In this document: positions 1 through 8,449 of the stretch, piece by piece | How positions within the stretch are numbered: position 1 is the first letter of the stretch | How the letters are laid out: each line of letters starts with the position of its first letter | Assembly: GCF_001557875.1 (NCBI RefSeq) | Contig: NZ_LNRF01000012.1 | Location: 1-64,000, forward strand | Reading direction: 5' to 3' | DNA: 64,000 nucleotides | Source: Vibrio splendidus | Lineage (GTDB): Bacteria > Pseudomonadota > Gammaproteobacteria > Enterobacterales > Vibrionaceae | The notes under the pieces: generated by a model | Told to the model about the DNA's origin: nothing | Databases searched by the model: none | What the model saw: the letters and a program-made list of their open reading frames with translations, nothing else | Position numbers and translations under genes: made by a program

Positions 1-461
1 ACATCAACGGTCAACAAGACTCTGTGAAAGCGTCTGTAACTGAAGATGGTAAGCTACAAATGTTTACTGGTAACAACAAAGTTGAAGGCGAAGTGGCATT
101 CTCTGGCAGCCTTGCTGGCGAACTAGGCATGCAACCTGGCAAAGACGTAACCGTTGATACTATTGACGTAACGTCTGTTGGCGGCGCACAAGAGTCTGTG
201 GCAGTTATCGATGCGGCACTTAAGTATGTAGACAGCCACCGTGCTGAGTTAGGTGCTTTCCAAAACCGTTTCGACCACGCTATCAGCAACTTAGATAATA
301 TTAACGAGAACGTTAACGCATCTAAGAGCCGTATTAAAGATACCGATTTCGCGAAAGAAACGACTCAGATGACTAAGTCTCAGATCCTTTCTCAAGCTTC
401 AAGCTCGATTCTTGCTCAAGCGAAGCAAGCACCGAACTCGGCACTTAGCCTACTAGGTTAA
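1..461 (+). CDS. Flagellin, C-terminal part (5' end outside window)
   Basis: This is the last ~153 codons of a polar flagellin; the open frame runs in from the left edge with the first full codon at base 3. It aligns throughout with the C-terminal third of the next flagellin: both contain QNRFDHAISNLDNINENVNA followed by SRIKDTD, the conserved D1/D0 helix by which flagellin packs in the filament core, and both end in ALSLLG. It would be exported through the FliPQR-FlhAB gate and polymerised under the FliD cap. It ends at a strong terminator (561-585), so it is transcribed separately from the next flagellin. In Vibrio parahaemolyticus naming this position is FlaB; I do not assign a symbol because the N-terminus and promoter are missing. 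Confidence 0.95.
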   Translation, partial: INGQQDSVKASVTEDGKLQMFTGNNKVEGEVAFSGSLAGELGMQPGKDVTVDTIDVTSVGGAQESVAVIDAALKYVDSHRAELGAFQNRFDHAISNLDNINENVNASKSRIKDTDFAKETTQMTKSQILSQASSSILAQAKQAPNSALSLLG

Positions 462-560
462 TCGATTGAAAGGCCACGTTGACTATAAGCGTTGTTGCTC
501 ATAAGCGTTAACGTTAGGCTTCCACAAATTAGCTCGTGGTGAGAGATGAGCGCTAAACAG

Positions 561-585
561 ACCCAGCTTCGGCTGGGTTTTTTAT
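561..585 (+). terminator. Rho-independent terminator of the first flagellin gene
   Basis: A 7 bp GC-rich stem (561-567 with 572-578) closed by a TTCG tetraloop is followed at once by a run of T. It lies about 100 bases after the flagellin stop codon, which is a long 3' untranslated region. Confidence 0.9.
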
Positions 586-648
586 TGCCTGCGATTTGGC
601 GAAGGTGTATTTGGAAAAGTGCAATGTTTGTTAATAGAGCAAAAGCTA

Positions 649-691
649 GATTCCCTATCATGGTCGTCCTTCCCTGTAGGGAATGACGGGA
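649..691 (+). repeat. Dispersed hairpin repeat, single copy
   Basis: A unit of about 40 bp beginning GATTCCCT and ending AGGGAATGACG, with inverted arms TTCCCT/AGGGAA around a pyrimidine-rich centre containing GTCGTCCTTCC. The same architecture and many of the same bases recur three times at 53809-54014. This suggests a REP-like or small non-autonomous palindromic element that spreads between genes. Confidence 0.6.
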
Positions 692-917
692 ATTGGGACG
701 ATGATGGTTTCCTCGCTTACTACATCGAAGCAATCTTTCATCTTCCCAAAATCGAGTAGAACGAGATATCAGGGATCTGCTTTGCTTTTGATGTGCAAAG
801 TGACACTTATAAATGACTGAGGATGGGAAACTTTAGCGCATATCGGTCGATTAATTGAAGGCCGATCACATTTTTCCTTGTTGTTGAAAAGAATACGAAA
901 AAAATCGCATTTTTTAT

Positions 918-944
918 TAAAGCTTCTAATTAAGGGGCCGTTAA
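918..944 (+). promoter_or_regulatory. Sigma-28 (FliA) promoter of the second flagellin gene
   Basis: TAAAG at 918-922 and GCCGTTAA at 937-944 are separated by 14 bases. This is the spacing of the FliA consensus (TAAAG, 14 bases, GCCGATAA) with one mismatch in the -10 element. The start codon is about 130 bases downstream, so the mRNA would have a leader of roughly 120 bases. No sigma-54 GG-N10-GC element was found in this gap, which supports late, FliA-dependent expression. Confidence 0.75.
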
Positions 945-976
945 AGGGATTGAGAGAAATGATATGTACCAATGTA

Positions 977-1049
977 AGGTGAGAGAGACACTGGTGCATA
1001 AACAAATTGACATGTATTTGTGTGAGGTGAGAGTCACATAAGTGCATTA
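977..1049 (+). repeat. Pair of imperfect direct repeats in flagellin mRNA leader
   Basis: AGGTGAGAG occurs ending at 986 and again at 1025-1033. Each is followed about 10 bases later by GTGCAT (994-999 and 1042-1047) and A-rich sequence. The pair is 48 bases apart and lies between the sigma-28 promoter and the ribosome binding site, so it would be part of the leader RNA. Function unknown; a binding site for an RNA-binding regulator is only a guess. Confidence 0.45.
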
Positions 1050-1073
1050 AAAAATGCCTAAAGGAGATCAACT

Positions 1074-2204
1074 ATGGCGATTAATGTAAGCACTAATGTG
1101 TCTGCAATGACGGCTCAGCGCTACCTGAATAGCGCGGCTGAAGGTACTCAAAAATCAATGGAGCGTTTGTCTTCTGGCTATAAAATTAATAGCGCAAAAG
1201 ATGATGCTGCAGGCCTACAAATCTCTAACCGCTTAACGTCGCAAAGCCGTGGCCTAGATATGGCTGTGAAAAACGCGAATGATGGTATCTCTATTGCACA
1301 GACGGCTGAAGGTGCGATGAATGAGTCAACCAATATTCTGCAACGTATGCGTGACCTTTCTCTTCAATCTTCAAATGGTTCAAACAGCAAATCTGAACGT
1401 GTTGCGATCCAAGAAGAAGTCTCTGCTCTAAACACAGAACTTAACCGTATTGCTGAAACGACCTCTTTTGGTGGTAACAAGCTTCTTAACGGTACTTACG
1501 GTAGTCAATCTTTCCAAATCGGTGCAGATTCTGGTGAAGCAGTAATGCTGACTATGAATAACATGCGTACCGACACTCAAGACATGGGTGGCAAGAGCTA
1601 CGGCGTAGAAGAAGGCAAAGATGCTTCTTGGCGCGTAGGTGCTGGCGCTGACTTAACGATCAAATACAACGATAAGTTTGGCGAAGCACAAGAGTTGTCT
1701 ATTTCTGCGAAAGAAGGCAACGATATGGAAGAGCTAGCAACTTATATCAACGGTCAAAGCCAAGACGTTAAAGCGTCTGTTGGTGAAGGCGGCAAACTGC
1801 AACTTTTCGCTTCTAGCCAAAAAGTTGATGGTGATGTTGAGTTCGGCGGCAGCCTTGCGGGTGAACTTGGTATCGGTGCTGGCAAAGACGTTACTGTTAA
1901 CGACATCGACGTGACCTCGGTTGCTGGTGCAAACGAAGCGGTATCTATCATTGATGGCGCACTAAAATCTGTTGATAGTAACCGTGCATCTCTTGGTGCT
2001 TTCCAAAACCGTTTTGACCACGCAATCAGCAACTTAGATAACATCAACGAAAACGTTAATGCGTCTAAGAGTCGTATCAAAGATACCGATTACGCGAAAG
2101 AAACAACGGCTATGACTAAGTCTCAAATCCTACAACAGGCGAGTACTTCGATCCTAGCTCAAGCAAAACAGTCACCATCAGCAGCTCTAAGCTTATTGGG
2201 CTAA
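1074..2204 (+). CDS. Flagellin (polar filament subunit)
   Basis: A 376-residue flagellin, typical of Vibrio polar flagellins. The N-terminal D0/D1 region (about residues 1-140) carries the canonical ERLSSGYKINSAKDDAAGLQ segment; the variable middle covers about 150-285; and the C-terminal D1/D0 helices end in ALSLLG. The ATG is preceded by AAGGAGA at 8-base spacing. The gene has its own sigma-28 promoter and terminator, so it is monocistronic. The C-terminal third is nearly identical in protein to the truncated flagellin upstream, consistent with tandem duplication. In V. parahaemolyticus the flagellin next to flaG is called FlaA, in V. cholerae FlaC, so the symbol is left open. Confidence 0.97.
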   Translation: MAINVSTNVSAMTAQRYLNSAAEGTQKSMERLSSGYKINSAKDDAAGLQISNRLTSQSRGLDMAVKNANDGISIAQTAEGAMNESTNILQRMRDLSLQSSNGSNSKSERVAIQEEVSALNTELNRIAETTSFGGNKLLNGTYGSQSFQIGADSGEAVMLTMNNMRTDTQDMGGKSYGVEEGKDASWRVGAGADLTIKYNDKFGEAQELSISAKEGNDMEELATYINGQSQDVKASVGEGGKLQLFASSQKVDGDVEFGGSLAGELGIGAGKDVTVNDIDVTSVAGANEAVSIIDGALKSVDSNRASLGAFQNRFDHAISNLDNINENVNASKSRIKDTDYAKETTAMTKSQILQQASTSILAQAKQSPSAALSLLG

Positions 2205-2226
2205 ACTTACCTCGGTAAGTAGCGGT

Positions 2227-2256
2227 AAACTCTACTTTGGGTAGAGTTTTACTGTT
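2227..2256 (+). terminator. Terminator after the second flagellin
   Basis: A perfect 9 bp stem (2227-2235 with 2241-2249) with a 5-base loop is followed by a short T run. A second small perfect hairpin (2205-2220, loop CTCG) lies just before it, directly after the stop codon. The T tract is modest, so some read-through into flaG is possible. Confidence 0.75.
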
Positions 2257-2285
2257 TGGCTCATAAAGGAGGGAGGGAGAGTGTT

Positions 2286-2711
2286 ATGGAAATATCATCC
2301 AACGCATCGAACATCCAGCCTTATGGCTCACCTAATGGCATTAAAATTGCAAGCGATGAAGGTAGTAGTGCGTCGAGTATTTCGCGACTAAAAGAAGCAA
2401 CATCTTATGGCAAGGTAGAGAAATCGAAAGAGGAAGCTACCGAAGCGGCGATTCAATTAGCTCAACATAGACAAGAGTTAAATGATGAAGAGCGAGTCAA
2501 AATGGTGGAGAAGGTAAATGAGTTTATCTCTTCTCTCAATAAAGGTGTGGCTTTTAAGGTCGATGAAGAATCTGGAAGAGATGTGGTTACCATTTATGAG
2601 ACCACAACCGGTGATATTATTCGCCAGATCCCTGATGAAGAAATGCTTGAAATTCTAAGACGCCTAGCAGCCCAAAACTCGAATAGTCGAATATTTGAGG
2701 TGAAGGTTTAA
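2286..2711 (+). CDS. flaG: FlaG family protein
   Basis: A 141-residue FlaG-family protein. The conserved part is the C-terminal half (about residues 85-140), with FKVDEESGRDVVTIYE followed by IIRQIPDEEMLEI, the FlaG/YvyC signature. FlaG influences filament length in several gammaproteobacteria, though its mechanism is not settled. The open frame extends upstream to a TTG at 2256, but a strong GGAGGGAGGG lies at about 2268-2277, ideally placed for the ATG at 2286, so that start is chosen. It is the first gene of the flaG-fliD-flaI-fliS cluster. I see no clear promoter of its own in the 80 bases before it. Confidence 0.93.
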   Translation: MEISSNASNIQPYGSPNGIKIASDEGSSASSISRLKEATSYGKVEKSKEEATEAAIQLAQHRQELNDEERVKMVEKVNEFISSLNKGVAFKVDEESGRDVVTIYETTTGDIIRQIPDEEMLEILRRLAAQNSNSRIFEVKV

Positions 2712-2733
2712 GTCGTATTATTGAGGTGATTTA

Positions 2734-4764
2734 ATGAGTTTTGGCCCAATGGGGATTTCGTCTGGTATGGATATTAATTCCATGGTCAGCAAAATTGTTG
2801 ATTCGGAGCGTGTACCCAAACAGCAACGAATCGACAATGAACGAACGCGAATCGATACCAGCATTAGTGCCTATGGAAGACTCAGAGAATCTCTTGATTC
2901 GATGAAAAACCTGATGACAAACTTTCGTCAGGAAAAAGCTTTTGCTGTGCGAACAGTTGAAAGTACCGATGAAGGTCTTGTCTCTGCAACCGCGACTACC
3001 GAAGCGATCGCTGGCAAATATGCCATCGATGTGTTGCAGCTTGCCCAAAGCCATAAAGTGGCTTCTGATGTACTGTCAGAGGACATGAAATTTGGCCCAG
3101 GTAAGCTGCAGGTTTCGCTTGGTGATAACAGCTTTGATGTACAAGTTGGCGACAGATCGAAACTTATCGATGTTGTTCGCAGTATAAACGGTGCTGATAG
3201 CAACCCAGGCGTTCGTGCATCTATTATCAACGATGTCGAAGGTCCAAGACTTATCGTAGCCTCGAACCAGTCTGGTTCCGATCAGCAGATCAGCATCAAC
3301 GTTGAGTCAGATGCTGCTAATCCCCTAAAAAAACTCGAATACAAAACGCTTGAAGAGCGAGTTAAAGCGCTAGAGAAAGCGCGCGTTGCTGCTCAAGATA
3401 TTTTAGCTCTAACCCCTGCTGGAAAAGCCGTCGAATTCATCGATGAAGCGATCGCTAACGATGACCCAACAAATGTGAGTGAAACACTCGACGAAGATGG
3501 CAATATCATCCCAGCAGCCCAAACCGATTCTACTTCAGATGTTGACGGAGACTCTAAAAGTCTCAGTTACGGTGAGCAAGCCGCAGCCGACGGCCAAGCT
3601 GCCCTAGACGCAGCTCAGGCGGCAAAGTCGGTGATGCCAGAAGACAATATCCCTGGCTGGACTGAAACCGCGTCAGGTACGCTTTTAGATTCTTATTACA
3701 CACCAGAACCTGAGCTTGATGAAAAAGCGATAGAGAAGGCACCTGATGTACCGGGGTGGTCAAATGCTGCCTCTGGTACTCTGACCGATTCATACGTGAC
3801 ACCGAAAGAAGCTCAACAAAAGCTTGAGGCTGAGCAAGCACGTATCGAAGAGAAAATCTCACAAGAAAAAGCCGATCTGGCCGAGAAAGTTCAAAAAGGC
3901 GAACTCACTGCAGAACAAGCAAAAAAGATTGAGCGTGCAAAATTAGAACCTGAAGAGCGTGAGCATTTGGAGAAGGTCGACAAAGCACAAGCTGACCTCG
4001 CACAGGCTCAAGAATCTTTCGATACCTACAGTGGTATGACGGAAGTTCAAGCCGGACAAGATTCAATGGTTGTCTTGGATGGCGTTGCTCAACTCTCTAG
4101 TAATAATAATGTGATTGAAGATGCCGTTGAAGGTATTGATATTACGGTGAAGGGAAAAACGCCAAAAGATAAGCCACCGGCAGAAATTGGTGTGGAGTAC
4201 GACCGCAATAGTGTACGTCAAGACATTGAAGCCTTCGTTAACTCTTACAATCAGTTTTACCAGGTGTCTAAGAGCTTGGCTGGTGTTGATCCAACGACCG
4301 GTCAAAAAGGGCCGCTTTCTGGAGACAGTACGGTTCGTAACGCCGATTCTCGATTGAAAGGGGTATTTTCATCAAGCATTGAAGGCGCACCTGATAACCT
4401 AAAATCTTTGACCGAGTTTGGTATCACGACCACAAGACAAGGCTCGCTAGAAATCAACTACGACATGCTTGACCGTCAACTCAACAATAACTTTGATAAG
4501 TTAGGTGAGTTCTTTGGCGGTAACAACGGCTTCGCCAAAAAAGTGGAAGATGCGATTCAAGGTATCACAGGTATCACGGGCTCAATTCGTACTCGAGAAA
4601 AGAGCTTAGTCGAGCAAAACTACCGTTTGGTTGATGACCAGAGCGCGCTTGACCGCCGTATGGATAGCCTTGAGAACCGTACACACTCTAAGTTCACGGC
4701 CATGCAAGATGCGACCAGTAAGATGCAATCCCAGCTAGGCAGTATGATGAATGCGTTGGGCTAA
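2734..4764 (+). CDS. fliD: Flagellar filament cap protein FliD
   Basis: A 676-residue filament cap (HAP2), which sits as a ring at the filament tip and folds incoming flagellin. The N-terminal FliD_N domain (about 1-100, with GISSGMDINSMVSKIV) and the C-terminal FliD_C domain (about 440-670, with QDIEAFVNSYNQF) are intact. Between them is a long acidic, Ala/Gln/Glu-rich insertion, which makes the protein much longer than the E. coli homologue (~470 residues) but near the size I recall for other Vibrio FliD. Within it a PGW..ASGTL.DSY.TP motif occurs twice, at about residues 307 and 340. The GAGGTGA site upstream supports the ATG. flaI follows 3 bases later. Confidence 0.96.
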   Translation: MSFGPMGISSGMDINSMVSKIVDSERVPKQQRIDNERTRIDTSISAYGRLRESLDSMKNLMTNFRQEKAFAVRTVESTDEGLVSATATTEAIAGKYAIDVLQLAQSHKVASDVLSEDMKFGPGKLQVSLGDNSFDVQVGDRSKLIDVVRSINGADSNPGVRASIINDVEGPRLIVASNQSGSDQQISINVESDAANPLKKLEYKTLEERVKALEKARVAAQDILALTPAGKAVEFIDEAIANDDPTNVSETLDEDGNIIPAAQTDSTSDVDGDSKSLSYGEQAAADGQAALDAAQAAKSVMPEDNIPGWTETASGTLLDSYYTPEPELDEKAIEKAPDVPGWSNAASGTLTDSYVTPKEAQQKLEAEQARIEEKISQEKADLAEKVQKGELTAEQAKKIERAKLEPEEREHLEKVDKAQADLAQAQESFDTYSGMTEVQAGQDSMVVLDGVAQLSSNNNVIEDAVEGIDITVKGKTPKDKPPAEIGVEYDRNSVRQDIEAFVNSYNQFYQVSKSLAGVDPTTGQKGPLSGDSTVRNADSRLKGVFSSSIEGAPDNLKSLTEFGITTTRQGSLEINYDMLDRQLNNNFDKLGEFFGGNNGFAKKVEDAIQGITGITGSIRTREKSLVEQNYRLVDDQSALDRRMDSLENRTHSKFTAMQDATSKMQSQLGSMMNALG

Positions 4765-4767
4765 TAG

Positions 4768-5073
4768 ATGAATAGCCAGCTACAAGAGCTTTGTGAACTC
4801 GATCAACTAATTATCTCTAAACTGGAATTTAGTGAAATTAATGCTGAAGAAATAACGCAGCTTGTCGATAACAGAGAACAGTTATTGCAAAACGTGCTTC
4901 AAATAATCGACTCACATCCCGACGTTAAGCAAAGTTCTGAATGGTTTGAAGCCATTACCAGAACCAGAAAATTAGTCGAATTGATGCAGTCTGAGACGAG
5001 TCGAGTAGGTAAGACCCTACACAAATACCGTCACGGCGCTAAATCAGTTCAACAATACAAAAAGTTTTTATAG
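4768..5073 (+). CDS. flaI: Flagellar protein FlaI (FliT-like small helical protein)
   Basis: A 101-residue, almost entirely helical protein encoded between fliD and fliS, the position of flaI in Vibrio. By position and size it resembles the FliT export chaperones that escort FliD, but sequence similarity to FliT is not obvious by eye, so the chaperone role is inferred. There is no signal peptide or membrane segment; charged and Gln-rich helices dominate. The 3-base gap after fliD suggests translational coupling with its likely client. Confidence 0.85.
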   Translation: MNSQLQELCELDQLIISKLEFSEINAEEITQLVDNREQLLQNVLQIIDSHPDVKQSSEWFEAITRTRKLVELMQSETSRVGKTLHKYRHGAKSVQQYKKFL

Positions 5074-5085
5074 AAGAGGTTTACT

Positions 5086-5496
5086 ATGCGCGGTTCTTTA
5101 CAGGCATATAAAAAGGTATCAGTGGATAGTCAGCTAACGGCTGCCTCACCGCATAAGATTGTACAAATGCTAATGGCCGGTGCTATCGAGCGTTTGATTC
5201 AAGGCAAAGCGGCAATGCAAGCAGGCAACATCCCAGTGAAAGGTGAGCGACTTGGTAAGGCTCTAGATATCATTATTAGCCTACGCAGTTGCCTATCTAT
5301 GGACGATGGTGGCGATATTGCGAAAAACCTAGATCAACTTTATGAGTTCATGATCACGCAAATTTCTGCGGCAAATCACAAAAATGACCCACAGCCTATT
5401 GATGATGTTATCGATATTATCCGCGAAATTAAGAGCGCTTGGGACCAAATTCCGAACGAATATCACAACTTGACGTCCGCTGACGTAGGTATTTAA
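5086..5496 (+). CDS. fliS: Flagellin export chaperone FliS
   Basis: A 136-residue FliS, the cytoplasmic chaperone that binds the C-terminal D0 helix of flagellin and delivers it to FlhA. The family hallmarks are present: an N-terminal AYKKVSVDSQLTAASPHKIVQML segment, here a little over 20 residues from residue 6, and an all-helical body with LRSCLSMDDGGDIAKNLDQLYEF near residues 65-88. AGAGG precedes the ATG. It is the last gene of the flaG cluster and is followed by a strong terminator at 5573-5602. The usual length is 120-140 residues. Confidence 0.95.
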   Translation: MRGSLQAYKKVSVDSQLTAASPHKIVQMLMAGAIERLIQGKAAMQAGNIPVKGERLGKALDIIISLRSCLSMDDGGDIAKNLDQLYEFMITQISAANHKNDPQPIDDVIDIIREIKSAWDQIPNEYHNLTSADVGI

Positions 5497-5572
5497 AGAA
5501 AAATTGCAGTTTTAACCAATCTCATATCCCTTAATTGGTTGGTTGCCTTATTTTTTTAATCAAATAAAATAG

Positions 5573-5602
5573 AAGCCATTAGATAGCCTAATGGCTTTTT
5601 TC
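5573..5602 (+). terminator. Terminator after fliS
   Basis: A perfect 10 bp stem (5573-5582 with 5588-5597), a 5-base loop and six T. It separates the flaG-fliS cluster from the master regulator flrA. Confidence 0.9.
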
Positions 5603-5724
5603 GTTGCTGATTTCCTAAATTTGTCCACGTAGACCATAATCATTGATACTTTTCTCTGTTTTATAGACTACGTCGCTCACCGTTTTTCCGCATCGCACCA
5701 AAATAAAGGCAATAATTCCTACTT

Positions 5725-7191
5725 ATGCAAGGTTTGGCAAAACTGCTTGTCGTCGACGATAACGCTCAAGATCGTCACAATTTAAGCACAATATTAGAGT
5801 TTGTAGGAGAGAGCTGCGAAGTAATCAGCTCTGAACAAGCACGTAAAGTTGACTGGTCACTACAGTGGGCCGGCTGCATTATTGGTACCATTAAAGGTAA
5901 AGGCTTCAACGCATTACTGAATGAGAAGCTTGTTCACGCTAATCACATCCCTTTACTGGTGATTGGCAAAAACAATCACCCGGTTGACGAGTTGACTAAC
6001 TATGTTGGTGAGCTTGAACTTCCTCTTAACTACCCGCAATTAAGTGATGCATTAAGACACTGTAAAGACTTCTTAGGCCGTAAAGGTGTTCAAGTTGTGT
6101 CTTCGGCACGTAAGAACACACTGTTTCGCAGCCTAGTAGGACAAAGTGCTGGCATTCAAGAAGTACGTCACTTAATTGAACAAGTCTCTTCTACGGAAGC
6201 GAACGTACTGATTCTTGGTGAGTCAGGCACAGGCAAAGAAGTTGTGGCGCGTAACATTCATTACCACTCTAAACGTCGTTCAGGGCCTTTCGTACCAGTG
6301 AACTGTGGCGCGATTCCACCTGATTTGCTCGAAAGTGAACTGTTTGGTCATGAGAAGGGCGCGTTTACTGGTGCAATTACCGCTCGTAAAGGCCGTTTTG
6401 AATTGGCTGAAGGTGGCACACTGTTTCTCGATGAAATTGGCGACATGCCAATGGCGATGCAAGTTAAGCTGCTAAGAGTACTGCAAGAGCGATGCTTTGA
6501 GCGCGTAGGTGGCAACAGCACCATACAAGCTGATGTTCGTGTAATTGCTGCAACCCACCGTAACCTTGAAGATATGATCGATGATGATTCGTTCCGTGAA
6601 GATCTTTACTACCGCTTGAATGTATTCCCAATCGAAATGCCGGCGCTTCAAGACCGTAAAGAAGATATTCCACTGTTGCTTCAAGAATTGATGACTCGAA
6701 TGGAAGCGGAGGGCAGTATGCCTATCTGCTTTACCGCTCGTGCGATTAACTCTCTAATGGAGCACTACTGGCCAGGTAACGTTCGTGAACTAGCGAATCT
6801 CGTTGAGCGAATGGTTATCCTGTATCCAAATAGCTTGGTTGATGTGAATCACCTACCAACTAAATATCGATACAGTGATATTCCTGAATTCCAGCCTGAG
6901 TTTAATAGCTTTGTCTCTGAAGAAGAGCAAGAACGTGACGCACTTTCCGACTTGTTCGCAGAAGATTTTAGCTTTGATCAGCAAGATGAACTTGCCGACA
7001 ACGCCAATGCTCCTCAAGAATTACCGCCAGAAGGGGTTAACCTGAAAGAGCTACTTGCAGATATGGAAGTGAATATGATCAATCAAGCTTTGGAAGCACA
7101 GGGCGGCATTGTTGCTCGTGCTGCTGATATGCTTGGAATGCGTAGAACCACTCTGGTTGAAAAAATGCGTAAATATAACTTGCAGCGATAG
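5725..7191 (+). CDS. flrA: Sigma-54-dependent flagellar master regulator FlrA
   Basis: A 488-residue FleQ/FlrA-type enhancer-binding protein that activates sigma-54 promoters of the early flagellar genes. Its N-terminal FleQ domain (about 1-120) resembles a receiver but lacks the phosphorylated Asp (AGCIIGTIKG at that place). The AAA+ domain follows, with Walker A GESGTGKE at 165-172, the sigma-54 contact loop GAFTGA at 212-217 and Walker B near 230-239. A C-terminal Fis-type helix-turn-helix ends the protein. Arg135 and Arg176, the residues reported to bind cyclic di-GMP in V. cholerae FlrA, are both conserved, so inhibition by c-di-GMP is expected. The gene stands alone after a terminator; I could not identify its promoter with confidence. 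Confidence 0.97.
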   Translation: MQGLAKLLVVDDNAQDRHNLSTILEFVGESCEVISSEQARKVDWSLQWAGCIIGTIKGKGFNALLNEKLVHANHIPLLVIGKNNHPVDELTNYVGELELPLNYPQLSDALRHCKDFLGRKGVQVVSSARKNTLFRSLVGQSAGIQEVRHLIEQVSSTEANVLILGESGTGKEVVARNIHYHSKRRSGPFVPVNCGAIPPDLLESELFGHEKGAFTGAITARKGRFELAEGGTLFLDEIGDMPMAMQVKLLRVLQERCFERVGGNSTIQADVRVIAATHRNLEDMIDDDSFREDLYYRLNVFPIEMPALQDRKEDIPLLLQELMTRMEAEGSMPICFTARAINSLMEHYWPGNVRELANLVERMVILYPNSLVDVNHLPTKYRYSDIPEFQPEFNSFVSEEEQERDALSDLFAEDFSFDQQDELADNANAPQELPPEGVNLKELLADMEVNMINQALEAQGGIVARAADMLGMRRTTLVEKMRKYNLQR

Positions 7192-7318
7192 TGTCCAATT
7201 TTCGATGAAAACGAAAAACTAGCACACACTTTTTAGCTATTTAGTAACTCTAGCTAACTGAACAGATAAACCATAGTCGAGTTGTTGCTTGCTTAACTAT
7301 GTGATAAATATAGCAAAT

Positions 7319-7352
7319 AGCCTGACTCGTGTTGTACGTCTCAGGCTGTTTT
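7319..7352 (+). terminator. Possible weak terminator between flrA and flrB
   Basis: AGCCTGA (7319-7325) pairs with TCAGGCT (7341-7347) around a 15-base loop and is followed by GTTTTA. The stem is short and the loop large, so attenuation rather than full termination is more likely. Confidence 0.4.
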
Positions 7353-7375
7353 AGTATTTGAGGCAAATTATTGAC

Positions 7376-8419
7376 ATGCACGTAGCTAACGAACCAGAAA
7401 ATCAATCACACCTAGATTCTGTTGAGCAGCAGGTTGAACGCTATAAGCAAGTACTCGATGTGATGCCTGCAGGGGTTATCTTGTTAGATACTCATGGCGA
7501 AGTGAGAGAAGCTAACCCTGAAGCGCACCGTATCCTTGGGGTTGAGTTGGTTGGTGAGAAGTGGTTTTCAGTAATTCAAAGTGCCTTTGACCCAAAAGAC
7601 GATGACGGTCATGAGATCTCATTGAAGAACGGGCGAAAAGTGCGTTTGGCGATTTCAGCGTCAACCACGGGGCAGCTGATTTTGATCACCGACCTGACTG
7701 AAACTCGTCTATTGCAGTCTCGCGTGAGTGACCTTCAGCGCTTGTCTTCATTAGGCAGAATGGTGGCCTCGCTTGCCCATCAGGTTCGTACGCCACTTTC
7801 AAGTGCGATGCTGTATGCATCAAACCTTGCCGCGCCAAACCTGCCGCCGGCAACAAAAACGCGTTTTCAATCTAAGCTTATGGATAGATTGCATGACTTA
7901 GAGAAACAAGTGAACGACATGCTGTTGTTTGCCAAAGGTGGTGACAACAAAGTGGTTAAGCCATTTACTGTGGCTGAATTGATCACAGAATTTCACCCTA
8001 TGGTGGAAGCGGCATTGAAAACCAACCAGATTGATTATTGCCAGGAAGTTGAGGGCGAACAGACTCAAATGTTTGGTAACGCCAACGCTATCGCCTCAGC
8101 GTTAAGTAACTTGGTGTTGAACGCGGTTCAAATTGCGGGCAAGGAATCGCAGATTGATGTTTTTTTTAGGCCCGTAAACGGCGAGCTTAAGATATCAGTG
8201 CAAGACAGTGGTCCCGGCGTACCGAAAGAGCTTCAAGGTAAAATTATGGAACCCTTCTTTACCACTCGTTCGCAAGGTACAGGTCTAGGCTTAGCGGTTG
8301 TACAAATGGTATGTCGAGCACATGAAGGCCGACTGGAATTGATATCAGAAGAAGGGGATGGTGCATGCTTTACCATGTGCCTACCGCTGGAAAGAAGTGC
8401 TCCTTCTGAAGACTTATAA
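7376..8419 (+). CDS. flrB: Flagellar sensor histidine kinase FlrB
   Basis: A cytoplasmic histidine kinase of 347 residues that phosphorylates FlrC. It has no membrane segments. A PAS-like domain (about 20-110) precedes a HisKA segment with the phosphorylated His at 135 in SLAHQVRTPLSSAM, then an HATPase domain with N box NLVLNAV, DSGPGVP and GTGLGLAVVQ. The open frame begins at a TTG (7358), but the ATG at 7376 follows GAGG at a 12-base distance, so it is preferred; the choice is not certain. Contrary to expectation for a FlrA-regulated class II operon, I found no GG-N10-GC sigma-54 element between flrA and flrB. Confidence 0.95.
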   Translation: MHVANEPENQSHLDSVEQQVERYKQVLDVMPAGVILLDTHGEVREANPEAHRILGVELVGEKWFSVIQSAFDPKDDDGHEISLKNGRKVRLAISASTTGQLILITDLTETRLLQSRVSDLQRLSSLGRMVASLAHQVRTPLSSAMLYASNLAAPNLPPATKTRFQSKLMDRLHDLEKQVNDMLLFAKGGDNKVVKPFTVAELITEFHPMVEAALKTNQIDYCQEVEGEQTQMFGNANAIASALSNLVLNAVQIAGKESQIDVFFRPVNGELKISVQDSGPGVPKELQGKIMEPFFTTRSQGTGLGLAVVQMVCRAHEGRLELISEEGDGACFTMCLPLERSAPSEDL

Positions 8420-8449
8420 GTTTTAACTGAATTTACACTGGAGAATTCT

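Larger units (their letters stand above)
462..1073. other. Intergenic region between two flagellin genes (612 bp)
   Basis: No convincing protein gene is present; the minus-strand open frames here have no ribosome binding site. The stretch holds, in order: the terminator of the upstream flagellin, one copy of a dispersed hairpin repeat (649-691), about 220 bases where I see nothing specific, a sigma-28-type promoter (918-944), and a leader of about 120 bases with a pair of imperfect direct repeats (977-1049). The downstream gene has a clear AAGGAGA ribosome binding site near 1060. Confidence 0.7.

Noticed and set aside
769..1071. 100-codon minus-strand open frame between flagellins
   Set aside because: Starts inside the leader of the next flagellin, has no ribosome binding site and odd composition; the region is better explained by promoter and leader.
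5643..5669. Promoter of flrA (TTGATA ... TAGACT)
   Set aside because: Spacer of 15 bases and weak -10; not good enough to report.
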